Origin: Acidobacteriaceae bacterium
Lineage (GTDB): Bacteria > Acidobacteriota > Terriglobia > Terriglobales > Acidobacteriaceae
Length of the DNA: 63,983 nt
NCBI GenBank assembly: GCA_003134855.1
Contig: PLCS01000001.1
Location: 158,344-222,326, forward strand
Reading direction: 5' to 3'
The notes under the pieces are model-generated. The model was given only the letters and a program-made list of their open reading frames with translations. It searched no databases and was not told where the DNA came from. Numbering within the stretch: the first letter of the stretch is position 1; each line of letters starts with the position of its first letter. Positions 1 to 8,152 of this stretch are shown piece by piece. Position numbers and translations under genes: made by a program.

Positions 1-101
1 CAGGAGGCCGGCGCTACCTGTTCTTGCAGCAACCGGCTTAAGTCGTGCCATTTCAAAGCAAAGGTTATTACGCAAACCCGCCTCACCGATTGAAGTTTGG
101 C

Positions 102-1472
102 TTACGAGGCGCTTCCGAAGCCTTTGCGCCGCTCGGCCAGTTCGTTCGAGATTTCCAGATTCAGCTTCTTGTCGATGCGGTAGAAGAGCAGGCAAACGGC
201 GGCGGCCAGGAAGGCGGCGCCGGACCAGACCGATGCGGTGAGGCGAATCCCATCGAGAGCGCGTGCTGATTGGAGCGCGGCCGTTGATGAGTAGCCGTAT
301 AGATCAAGCAGCCAGCTGGCGATTGCTCCGCCGATGGCTACGCCGACCCATAGCGCAAAGACTACCGCTGAGATGACCGTCCCGGTGGCGCGGCGTCCCG
401 TCTTCCATTCGCCGTAGTCGGCCACGTCGGCCATCATCGCCCACAGCACCGGGCCGGAGCAGCCGAAGAAGAACTGGCGCACAACTTCCAGGCCGATGAT
501 CGGCACAATAGCGGTGGGCGGCAGGAAGAACAAAGCCGCGGCGAGGATGCCCGTCAACAGCATGCTCCAGCGGAAGACAGAGCGCTTGCCCATGCGTTTG
601 GTCAGGGCCGTCGAGCAGGTGACGCCCACCAGCAGAGCGATCAATCCGAAGCCGTTGAACCAACTGAAGAACATCCTGTTGCCGGCGCAGTTCTCAAAGT
701 AGGGCAGCATTACGTTGCCGCGAATGAGCAGGGCGGTGAAATAAAAAACCGTCGCCATGAAGAGCGCGATCCAGGGGCCGTTGTGGATCAGATCGCCGAG
801 ATCGCGGAGCACGGAGCTTTCCTGGCGCGCATCGGGCTGAATCCTCTCCTTCGATACGGCGAAGGCTACCAGGAAAAAGATCACCGAGAGCACCAGGAAG
901 CTGCCCATCGTCAACTGATAGCCCAAGGCATTGTTTCCATGGCCCAGAAAGGCGACCATGGGAACAGCCAGGCTCCCTACAATGAATCCCGCGCTGTTGG
1001 CGAAGAACTGACGATACGATGTGATGCTGTTGCGCTCATTGGGATCGTCGGTCATTACGCCGGTCAGCGAGGCATAAGGAACGTTGTTGGCGGCATAGAT
1101 GAGGCGCAGCAGCAGGTAGGTGACCCAGGCATAGATGAGTTTGGCGGCAGGATTGAGGTTTGGCGTCGTAAAGGTCAGAATGCCGATAACGCCAAAGGGC
1201 ACCGAGGTCCACAGCAGCCAGGGACGGAACCTGCCCCAGCGGGTGTGGGTACGGTCGGCAATCACGCCCATGACGGGATTGAATGCGGCCGAGCTCAAAC
1301 CGACCACGAGAAACATCGTGCCCGCCTGGGCCGCCGTCAATCCATAGGTCTTGGTGTAAAAGTCCAACTGCAGGGCCATCACAGCCTGAAAGACAAAGTT
1401 AGCGGCCAGGTCGCCCAGGCCGTAACCGAATTTTTCTCCGAAGGAGAGTTTCATGCTTGTATAGCTCATCAA
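102..1472 (-). CDS. GPH-family sugar:cation symporter (MFS)
   Basis: A 456-residue polytopic membrane protein of the glycoside-pentoside-hexuronide:cation symporter type (MelB/YicJ relatives). The N-terminus has the family layout: a short cytoplasmic start with KLSFGEKFGYGLGDLAANF, then about 12 hydrophobic segments. The loop after the second segment contains ADRTHTRWGRFRPWLL, a hallmark of GPH transporters (D-x-x-x-x-RWGRFRP). It should import a glycoside or monosaccharide with H+ or Na+ across the inner membrane. It lies 35 bases downstream of the PfkB kinase on the same strand, so the two are probably co-transcribed. The substrate cannot be read from sequence; the neighbouring GH116 and GH3 suggest a beta-glucoside or amino sugar. 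Family call firm, substrate unknown. Confidence 0.88.
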   Translation of the reverse strand: MMSYTSMKLSFGEKFGYGLGDLAANFVFQAVMALQLDFYTKTYGLTAAQAGTMFLVVGLSSAAFNPVMGVIADRTHTRWGRFRPWLLWTSVPFGVIGILTFTTPNLNPAAKLIYAWVTYLLLRLIYAANNVPYASLTGVMTDDPNERNSITSYRQFFANSAGFIVGSLAVPMVAFLGHGNNALGYQLTMGSFLVLSVIFFLVAFAVSKERIQPDARQESSVLRDLGDLIHNGPWIALFMATVFYFTALLIRGNVMLPYFENCAGNRMFFSWFNGFGLIALLVGVTCSTALTKRMGKRSVFRWSMLLTGILAAALFFLPPTAIVPIIGLEVVRQFFFGCSGPVLWAMMADVADYGEWKTGRRATGTVISAVVFALWVGVAIGGAIASWLLDLYGYSSTAALQSARALDGIRLTASVWSGAAFLAAAVCLLFYRIDKKLNLEISNELAERRKGFGSAS

Positions 1473-1507
1473 CTTCCACTCGCTTTCGCCGCGGATTTAT
1501 GACTTGA

Positions 1508-2401
1508 CTAGGAAGAATGCTTTTCCCTCAATCGCTTCTGCACGTCTTCCAGAGTTCCCTTGAAGGGGCCGGGGGTTTCCATTTTGATGGAAACCAGCGC
1601 GGCGGCGAACTTCAGGGATTCCGGGACATCGTGATCCAACCGCCAGGAGAGGTACGCCGCGTAGGTCGTGTCGCCCCGGCCGGTCCGGCCGGTGACATTG
1701 CTGTTGGAGAACTTCTCGTAATACGTCACGCCTTTGACCCGTGCGAGGACGCCCTGGGAGTGCGTGATCAGTGTCTCCGGGCAGCCCCAAGACTCGATGA
1801 TGATGGCGGCTTGCTCCAGATCGTCCGTGCCGGTCAGAATCCGGGCTTCAACGACGTCCAGCTTGAGCTTGTCCATCATCGCCGCAATCTCTTTTTTGTC
1901 GGCGACGTCGCTGAACTCGATTTCATGGGTCACCGGAGTGACGTGGCGAACGAAATTCTGCATGTCGGCCGACAGGCTGTAGCCCCTGGATTTCAAGCCC
2001 TTCATCAGCGGCATGTCGAATTCGGTGTCGGAGATCCCGGCCAGGTGAACGCACGTCGAGCGCAACTCCGGAACGTCGCCGATGGAAATGAGTCCGGCGG
2101 ATTTGACCAGCGTGAGTTTGCGTTCATCGACATTTGCACTCTCGTGCAAGACCCGCGAATAGGTGGTCTCCGCGCTCTCGATGACGTAGGTGTCAACGCC
2201 GAGATCCTTCATCGGTTGCAGAATCTCTTCGTCCTTTTTCGCCATCTTAACTACAGCGGCAACTTGCTTTCCGATGCGCGCGGCGACCATGACGCCGCAC
2301 AGCACGGCGCTTCCCGGGGCGATGTGGGGTGTTCCTCCGAAAGGGATAATTTCGTCGTAGCACATGTGGCCGACGAACGTGATGTCGTACTTCTTCGACA
2401 T
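1508..2401 (-). CDS. PfkB-family carbohydrate/nucleoside kinase
   Basis: A PfkB/ribokinase-fold kinase of about 297 residues that would phosphorylate a sugar or nucleoside with ATP. The N-terminal part starts with YDITFVGHMCYDEIIPFGG, the usual beta-strand and substrate-binding Asp. The C-terminal part has the family signature TGRTGRGDTTYAAYL, with the catalytic Asp in GRGD. I start it at the ATG at 2401, which has AAGGA about 10 bases upstream; an in-frame ATG at 2461 would add 20 residues without a clear RBS. It precedes the symporter gene by 35 bases. Position between a glycosidase and a sugar symporter suggests it activates the imported or released sugar. Specificity is unresolved. Confidence 0.85.
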   Translation of the reverse strand: MSKKYDITFVGHMCYDEIIPFGGTPHIAPGSAVLCGVMVAARIGKQVAAVVKMAKKDEEILQPMKDLGVDTYVIESAETTYSRVLHESANVDERKLTLVKSAGLISIGDVPELRSTCVHLAGISDTEFDMPLMKGLKSRGYSLSADMQNFVRHVTPVTHEIEFSDVADKKEIAAMMDKLKLDVVEARILTGTDDLEQAAIIIESWGCPETLITHSQGVLARVKGVTYYEKFSNSNVTGRTGRGDTTYAAYLSWRLDHDVPESLKFAAALVSIKMETPGPFKGTLEDVQKRLREKHSS

Positions 2402-2460
2402 ATCGATGGATTCCTTAGGTAAGTGGTTAAAGTTAATTGACATCGGATGGACACGGATCA

Positions 2461-2518
2461 AAAAAGGCGGGAAAACGAGTTCATGCCGGTTTCCCGGACG
2501 ATTCGCGATCTTCCCGCC
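2461..2518 (-). terminator. Terminator-like hairpin after the GH116 gene
   Basis: On the minus strand GGCGGGAA (2511-2518) pairs with TTCCCGCC (2466-2473) and is followed at once by a run of six T. The loop is long (37 bases, with a small inner CCGG hairpin), so the termination strength is uncertain. It lies between the GH116 stop and the kinase start and may reduce read-through into the kinase/symporter pair. Confidence 0.45.
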
Positions 2519-2561
2519 CCCTCTTATCCATCTCCATTCATGCGCGTCCGGCGGTTGACAT

Positions 2562-5114
2562 TCATTTTCCTTTGCCCGAACCCTTGAGCAGCTCGGGGTA
2601 GAACGTGATTAGCTCCGGCGACTCGATGGTCTGGGATTTCTTCTTTGCCTGCAGGTCCTTGATGTAGTTCATGACCAGATGCGTCCAGACAGCTCCCGGA
2701 CGAGGATAGGCGGCGACGATGTAGTGCGGGCCGGGAACCGTCTCTCCCGACTCCGTTTCCAGCTCTGCGCGGAGATTGTCCGGAGTGATCATGGAATTGG
2801 CGTAATCGAAGACGACCCGGTCCATGGCCTTGTAAACTTCCTTGCTCTCCTTGGCCATGCCGTAATAATCCAGCAACTCGGCGAAGACGTAGTTGGAGGT
2901 CGTATAGACGTCTTTTCCCTGATCCGATTCCACCGGGTCGCCCTCCTCGGTCTTGCACATGGCCCAGCCCATGAAGGAGCGGTTGTTCCGGTAGATCGTC
3001 TTGAGGATCTTTTTAGCGCGGTCTTCCGGGATGAACGGCTCTTCGCCGATGGAGATCAGGTACCAGAGGGCATCGAGCTGGTTGGTCCAGACATCGGTGT
3101 TGGTGTTGCCGGTCGCGGGATCGAAACAAGTGACGTAATACTGGAGTTTCTCGCCCTTCTTGTTCTTCACATCCCGCCACAACTGTTCAAGGCTCTTCCA
3201 GCCCTTGTCGAAGACCTCCTGGATGTGCTTCTCGCCGGCTTTGTCGCCGAGCAAGCGAGCCATCTTGAGCATGGCCTGGCAGCCGCCGAGGAACTGCGTG
3301 GCGTCGTAGGCGTCGGCGCCGAACAGAACCAGGTTGTCGAAGGTGTTCTTCACATCGTCGGGATAGCCTTCGGGGATGCCGTCGTTGTCGAAATCGAGTT
3401 TCAACGCCGCATCGAGCCCAAACTTAAGCGTTGCCCAGTTCTTCTTCAGGAAATCCATGTCGCCGGTGAACTTCACGTTGCGCAGCACACGCATCATGAG
3501 TTTGGGGAACAGGTCAACCCAATAGTTGTTGTTGTACCAGGCGTAATCGCTCACGTTGCGCAGGGGATGGCCCTTGGGCATGGCGCCCAGATCGTGCGCC
3601 ACGCTGCCCTTGGTCTTGAACTCGTCGAGGACTTGCGTCAGCCTCATGCCCTCATATTGTTCCGGGTGCTCCTTGAAATGCAGCCGCGCCTCAACGTTCG
3701 AAGCGTGATTGTGGTAGAAGCGCAGCTTGGGATCCTCAGCCAGAATCGAATCGATGAACCCCTGGCAGAGATCTTTTTCCACCATCGGGAAGAGCATCAG
3801 GAGCACCATCGAATACCAGTCCACGTCCGACGGGTCGATATAGGCGTAATCAAAGCACTCCAGGAAGCGGGCGCGCTCTTTTCCCTTCTCGTCCTCGACC
3901 CATACGATGGCGTTAGAGAGGGGGAAATGGAGTTCGTTGAGGATCAGCCGGGTCAGGCGCATGGCGCCGGCCCGGTCGCCTGTGTAGGCGGTGGTGGACT
4001 GGATCTTGTCAAAGATTCGCTCTTGAATCGTTATGGTCCGGTCCCACCACTTCGGATAACTGTCGAGGGCGATCTTTGCCAGGTCGACCACCCGCGTCTC
4101 GGCGTTCTTGAAGCTCTTGAGGTATTTGCGCGGGAATGTCTTGCCGTCGATGTAAACCTGTTCCGGGAAATCCAGCACGATGGCCACCGGAATCTTCCGG
4201 GTGGATTTCGCTTCCAGGGTGAAGGTGAGGCTGATGGCAGCTCCGTAGTCGCTGCGCACGAGCGGTTGCCGTTTTTCGAAGAAGCTCCCGTCCTCGTTGA
4301 GCAGCAGATCGCCCGTGTACTTGTTCAGGCAGAAGTAAGGCTGGATGTCCACGTCAACGCCCGGCAAATCGAGAACAGCCAGCGCCATGCGGTTGGCGGT
4401 TTTGTTGCTGCCCATGACCACGCCACGGACGCCCGCCGACTCGAACTCCTCATGCTTCTGGCCATCGACCGCGGCGATGCCGACATAGACGCTGTCCTGG
4501 TCGGTCGGCTTCAACTCCTTCTCCTGGAGGTTGACTAGAGACGGGCGGGGCACCACGAGCGTGATTTCCTCAGCACCATTCCCGGTGTTTTCCACCTCGA
4601 ACTCTTCCACGCCGAAGGGCATCAGCACCTGGTCGCCGCCGGCCAGCAACTGCGAAATCAGTCTGCGGGTTACCTTCACCTTCCCCAGCTTGTAGGCAAT
4701 CTCCAGCGACGGCGTGGCCATGGTGAGGGCGACGTTCTTTTCCGGGACCGCCGGATGATAGTAGTTCTTGACCGCCGGAATGTCGTCGGGCAGTTCGGGA
4801 ACACCCGGCTGCTTCTGGGTCAGCATGGCAAACTTACCGCCGATGCGGACGAAGGGCGCGGAGGCGAACTGGACCGCCGTTTGGTTCAGCATGATGAGCC
4901 TGCCCGCGTCATTCAGGCGGTTGTAGAGCCCGTAAGGGGAGATGCCGATCGAGCACGTGGGCGCTCCTTGCAGGGCCACCGTTTGCGGAAATTGCAGAGT
5001 CTTGGACATACCCTGGAAGTGAACCGCCATTTTGTTGTGTTCATAGATGGAGGTAACTTTAGGTCCGGGGATGGTATAAACATCGCGCACGTCGAATGCA
5101 GTGGATTTCGGCAT
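2562..5114 (-). CDS. GH116-like (GBA2-type) beta-glycosidase
   Basis: An 850-residue protein resembling GH116 enzymes (bacterial beta-glucosidases, human GBA2). The N-terminal half is beta-rich. The C-terminal half is an (alpha/alpha)6-type domain with GH116 landmarks: FLECFDYAY (Glu about 419, matching the nucleophile of YLEGQEY in GBA2), NNNYWVDLFPKLMMRVLRN, TGDMDFLKKNW, DFDNDGIPE, and NTFDN (Asp about 593, matching the acid/base Asp of QTYDGW). No signal peptide is seen, so it probably acts in the cytoplasm on an imported glycoside. I start at ATG 5114, which has GAGGG about 8 bases upstream; a start at 5159 would add 15 basic residues. Overall similarity to characterised GH116 looks distant, so substrate could be glucoside, xyloside or N-acetylglucosaminide. 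Confidence 0.72.
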   Translation of the reverse strand: MPKSTAFDVRDVYTIPGPKVTSIYEHNKMAVHFQGMSKTLQFPQTVALQGAPTCSIGISPYGLYNRLNDAGRLIMLNQTAVQFASAPFVRIGGKFAMLTQKQPGVPELPDDIPAVKNYYHPAVPEKNVALTMATPSLEIAYKLGKVKVTRRLISQLLAGGDQVLMPFGVEEFEVENTGNGAEEITLVVPRPSLVNLQEKELKPTDQDSVYVGIAAVDGQKHEEFESAGVRGVVMGSNKTANRMALAVLDLPGVDVDIQPYFCLNKYTGDLLLNEDGSFFEKRQPLVRSDYGAAISLTFTLEAKSTRKIPVAIVLDFPEQVYIDGKTFPRKYLKSFKNAETRVVDLAKIALDSYPKWWDRTITIQERIFDKIQSTTAYTGDRAGAMRLTRLILNELHFPLSNAIVWVEDEKGKERARFLECFDYAYIDPSDVDWYSMVLLMLFPMVEKDLCQGFIDSILAEDPKLRFYHNHASNVEARLHFKEHPEQYEGMRLTQVLDEFKTKGSVAHDLGAMPKGHPLRNVSDYAWYNNNYWVDLFPKLMMRVLRNVKFTGDMDFLKKNWATLKFGLDAALKLDFDNDGIPEGYPDDVKNTFDNLVLFGADAYDATQFLGGCQAMLKMARLLGDKAGEKHIQEVFDKGWKSLEQLWRDVKNKKGEKLQYYVTCFDPATGNTNTDVWTNQLDALWYLISIGEEPFIPEDRAKKILKTIYRNNRSFMGWAMCKTEEGDPVESDQGKDVYTTSNYVFAELLDYYGMAKESKEVYKAMDRVVFDYANSMITPDNLRAELETESGETVPGPHYIVAAYPRPGAVWTHLVMNYIKDLQAKKKSQTIESPELITFYPELLKGSGKGK

Positions 5115-5217
5115 TTTACTTTCCCTCATGAGTCGTTTGTGTTTCGCCCGCAGGCGCATTACTTGATAGTTCTAGTACAGTGACGGGTTTATTGCGAAAC
5201 AATCACCGAGTGAGTAA

Positions 5218-5268
5218 GTGAATGAGTGAAAAAGTAAAAAACTCGCTTTTTTTGTTTCACTCATTCAC
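5218..5268. terminator. Strong inverted repeat between GH3 and GH116 genes
   Basis: A perfect 14-bp stem, GTGAATGAGTGAAA at 5218-5231 and its complement at 5255-5268, flanks an A/T-rich loop with internal poly-T. It lies just after the GH3 stop codon on the minus strand and 104 bases before the GH116 start, so it probably terminates or processes the GH3 transcript. The direct repeat TGAGT(A/G)A next to the stem is unusual and could also be a protein-binding site. Confidence 0.6.
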
Positions 5269-5299
5269 TCATGATTGTGTCGCAATTCAATTGTTACCC

Positions 5300-7144
5300 C
5301 TAGCACTTTCCCGCCCATGGATTGGAATCTTTCGCCGACTTCTTTGCGGCCTTCTTCGGCGCTGGCGCGGGCTTCTCGTCGGGCAAGTTCTTCTCGGCGC
5401 TTAGGTCGATCGGCATCTTCGTCGTCGGATAAGTCTTGATCACGCCGAAGACCAGATCCGCGGCTGCCCGGATCGAATCTGGTGTACCCGAGAAGTTGCA
5501 GATCACGGCATCGGCTTCCGTGGTTACGCCCTTGCGGTACGGGAAGTTGGTCACAACAATGACCTTATGTCCCGCCTTTTTCAGAGCCTGCACCAGATGC
5601 CGGTTGTTGCCGCGTTTTTCAATGCGCGCGTAGTAGTTGGTCATGACCACCAGATCGGTACCCTTGGCCAATGTCAGCGCCTCTTCCACTTCCTCGTCGC
5701 CGGCGAAGAAGGCCGTGTCATCGAGGATGAGGTTGGTGGAGTGCTTGGTCATCTGCTCGCAGAACATATGCGGGTGGCTGTAAAGGTCCTTGCCAAGGAA
5801 GGAGTAGGGAATGACCTGTTCGATGACCAGGATTTTCTTGTCCTTGCCGACCGGCAGCAGCTTCTTGTCGTCGCGCACCACCAGCAGGGCTTTGTGCGCC
5901 ACTTCTCGGGAGAAGTCCTGGGTTTCCTTGCTCTGGACGTGGGCCGCGGTCTTGGCCGGATCCATCTTCCCGGCCTTCTCGAAGAGGCCCTGGTCGTACT
6001 TCATGCTCAGCAGCCGCCGGCACGCGTCGTTGAGCCGCTCGATGGAAAGCTCGCCGCGCTCCACGGCGCCTTTGATCCCGAAGAAGCACTGGGAGCGGGA
6101 TTCGTCGTCCGCCTTGAGCAGGATGGTGTCCACGCCGGCCCCAATGGCCATGGCGCAGGCCAGGGGGAGCGGCCACTTTCTCAAGACGGCGGCCATGCCG
6201 ATGGCGTCGGAAACCACCACGCCCTTGAATCCCATCTCTTTCCTCAGAAGATCGACGAGGATCTTCGAAGAAAACGTGGTGGGAAATTCCTTGTCGAAGG
6301 CCGGGAAGATGGTATGTGCCGTCATCAGAGCCTTGGCGCCCGCATCGATGCCCGCCTGGAAGGTGACCAGCTCAACCTCGCGCATCCGCTTCAGATCCCC
6401 GCGGCAGGTGTCCAGCACGTCGTGCGCGTCGGTTCCCGAATCGCCGCGGCCGGCGAAGTGCTTGACGGTGGCGACAATGCCGGCATCCTGATAGCCGCGC
6501 ACCGTGGCATCGACAAACTTCGCGCAAACCTTGGGATCGTCGCCGAAGGAGCGCACGCCGATTTCCGGGTTCAACGGATTGATATTGACGTCGCAGACCG
6601 GGTGATAGAACTGGGTGATGCCGATGAGGGCCATCTGCTTGCCGAGCGTATACGCTACTTTATAAGCCAGATCGAGGTCGCCGATGGCGGTCATTCCCAT
6701 CGGGGGCGGGAACTGCAGGACATGACCGGAGGTGTAATCGTTTTTGAAATCGCCTTCCATGTCAATGGTGATGTGCAGGGGGATTCCCGAAGGCCGCTTC
6801 ATGGCGATTTCCTGCAGTTTGTTGAGCCTGTCGGTGAGCTCTGCCGGAGTCACGCTCACGCCGAAGCTGCGATCGTCGAAGTTGGTATGCGCGATGTCGA
6901 ACCAGTCCTTCGGCTTCTTGAAGTTGGGGTCAACCTGCGAACGTCCCCAATATTTGTTTTTACACGTCTCCAGCGCATACGGTTCCAAACAAAGGCCGCC
7001 GGCGTGCAGCTTGGTGATCTGTTCGATCCCCGAAGGCGTCAGGTAGGCCCCGCGCCAGGTAAAGGTGAGAACCTGGCCGCATTTCTCCTCCAGGGTCATT
7101 TTCGCCAACTTGGCTGCAACAAAACTGTCTCGTTCTTTCGACAT
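5300..7144 (-). CDS. GH3 family glycosidase, NagZ-like
   Basis: A 614-residue GH3 enzyme. The TIM-barrel part contains IDMEGD (about 128-132), KHFAGRGDSGTDAHDV (228-243) and VVSDAIGM (310-317), where Asp313 is the predicted nucleophile. The Asp-x-His pair in the TDAHD loop is the signature of NagZ-type beta-N-acetylhexosaminidases and related GH3 enzymes, which use that dyad as acid/base. The second (alpha/beta) domain covers about 390-590, and the tail is rich in Lys, Ala and Pro. No signal peptide is visible. The start has GAGGAGA at good distance. It heads the minus-strand sugar locus. It could be a beta-glucosidase or an N-acetylglucosaminidase; the dyad favours amino-sugar substrates or a phosphorylase-like activity. 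Confidence 0.82.
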   Translation of the reverse strand: MSKERDSFVAAKLAKMTLEEKCGQVLTFTWRGAYLTPSGIEQITKLHAGGLCLEPYALETCKNKYWGRSQVDPNFKKPKDWFDIAHTNFDDRSFGVSVTPAELTDRLNKLQEIAMKRPSGIPLHITIDMEGDFKNDYTSGHVLQFPPPMGMTAIGDLDLAYKVAYTLGKQMALIGITQFYHPVCDVNINPLNPEIGVRSFGDDPKVCAKFVDATVRGYQDAGIVATVKHFAGRGDSGTDAHDVLDTCRGDLKRMREVELVTFQAGIDAGAKALMTAHTIFPAFDKEFPTTFSSKILVDLLRKEMGFKGVVVSDAIGMAAVLRKWPLPLACAMAIGAGVDTILLKADDESRSQCFFGIKGAVERGELSIERLNDACRRLLSMKYDQGLFEKAGKMDPAKTAAHVQSKETQDFSREVAHKALLVVRDDKKLLPVGKDKKILVIEQVIPYSFLGKDLYSHPHMFCEQMTKHSTNLILDDTAFFAGDEEVEEALTLAKGTDLVVMTNYYARIEKRGNNRHLVQALKKAGHKVIVVTNFPYRKGVTTEADAVICNFSGTPDSIRAAADLVFGVIKTYPTTKMPIDLSAEKNLPDEKPAPAPKKAAKKSAKDSNPWAGKC

Positions 7145-7440
7145 CGCGTCTCTCCTCAGGAATTATTTTCCGAATCCAAACATATCATGCCTCTGCCGAT
7201 GGGCCGCGGAAAGCTCCTCCCGGCCGGCGCCGCGTGGCCATACAGGCGCTCCTCGTGGAAGATTACCGGAATGCCCAGATCGAGGAACCTGTGGTGGCGT
7301 ATCGCGGCCAATCACAACGATTGTGTCAACTCGCATGGTCATTTGGCAAGGGCAACAGTCGCAGTGATACGCATCACGAATCAGTTAAAAGACGATTCAA
7401 CTCATGATTACGGAGTGAGTTGTGCTGATAGACTGATCGG
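7145..7440. other. Divergent intergenic region
   Basis: No gene is seen. It should hold the promoters for the minus-strand GH3 gene and the plus-strand acetyltransferase. Near the acetyltransferase start there is a dyad, CAACTCA (7398-7404) and TGAGTTG (7416-7422), 11 bases apart, plus a near-palindrome GTGATACGCATCAC just upstream; either could be an operator. I see no convincing -35/-10 pair. Confidence 0.4.
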
Positions 7441-8127
7441 GTGTTCGCTCCCACCGCAGATACTCTTGACTGGAAGCCCGTCCCACTGCCCGGCCCCATC
7501 ACGCTGCGCGGCCACGCCGTCACGCTGGAGCCGCTGAACGCCGAGCGCCACGCCGCCGCTCTCTGGAAGGCTTTGCGCGGCCACGACGACCTGTGGACAT
7601 GGCTGCCTTACGGCGCATTCGCCAGCGAATCCGATCTGCGCCGGCACATCGAGGAAAAGCAGACTGCCGCAGGCTTCGTCTTTCTGGCGATAGTGCCTGC
7701 AGCGACCGGTTTGGCCGAGGGCTTGGCCAGCTATATGAGGATGGTGCCGGCCCACGGAGTCATCGAGGTTGGTTACGTCCTCTTTGCGCCCTCCCTGCAG
7801 CGCACCGCCGCCGCCACTGAGGCCATGTTCCTGATGGCAAGCCATGTCTTCGACCACTTGGGCTACCGCCGCTATGAGTGGAAGTGCAATGCGGAGAATC
7901 TGCCCTCGCGCCGCGCGGCGGAGCGCCTGGGGTTTACCTTCGAGGGCATCTTCCGCCAGCATATGATTCTCAAAGGCCGCAACCGGGACACAGCCTGGTT
8001 CTCCATGCTGGACAGCGAGTGGCCCGCCCGCAAGCGAGCGTTTGCAGCCTGGCTGGACCCGCAGAACTTCGATGACGAGGGCCGGCAGCGACGGAGCCTG
8101 GAGCAGCTCAGAGCGGCCATGCCTTAA
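7441..8127 (+). CDS. GNAT acetyltransferase, RimJ/RimL type
   Basis: A 228-residue GNAT-fold acetyltransferase with the RimJ/RimL order of elements: LRGHAVTLEPL at the start, EVGYVLFAPSLQRTAAATEA (acceptor strand and acetyl-CoA loop region) near residues 117-136, and YEWKCNAENLPSRRAAERLGFTFEG near 145-170. It should acetylate an N-terminal amine or small molecule with acetyl-CoA in the cytoplasm. The predicted start is a GTG at 7441. It stands alone between two minus-strand genes. Its substrate cannot be assigned. Confidence 0.87.
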   Translation: MFAPTADTLDWKPVPLPGPITLRGHAVTLEPLNAERHAAALWKALRGHDDLWTWLPYGAFASESDLRRHIEEKQTAAGFVFLAIVPAATGLAEGLASYMRMVPAHGVIEVGYVLFAPSLQRTAAATEAMFLMASHVFDHLGYRRYEWKCNAENLPSRRAAERLGFTFEGIFRQHMILKGRNRDTAWFSMLDSEWPARKRAFAAWLDPQNFDDEGRQRRSLEQLRAAMP

Positions 8128-8152
8128 CTGGTTGTGTTGCCGGCCTCTTCCC

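Noticed and set aside
1..101. Possible 3' end of a plus-strand gene at the left edge
   Set aside because: One frame reads GGRRYLFLQQPA then stop, but too little is present to identify it.
2679..4538. Long open frame on the plus strand opposite GH116
   Set aside because: It is the antisense shadow of a clearly recognisable GH116-like gene, with no domain of its own.
5567..7537. 656-codon open frame opposite the GH3 gene
   Set aside because: Shadow of GH3 codon usage; the GH3 motifs are on the minus strand.
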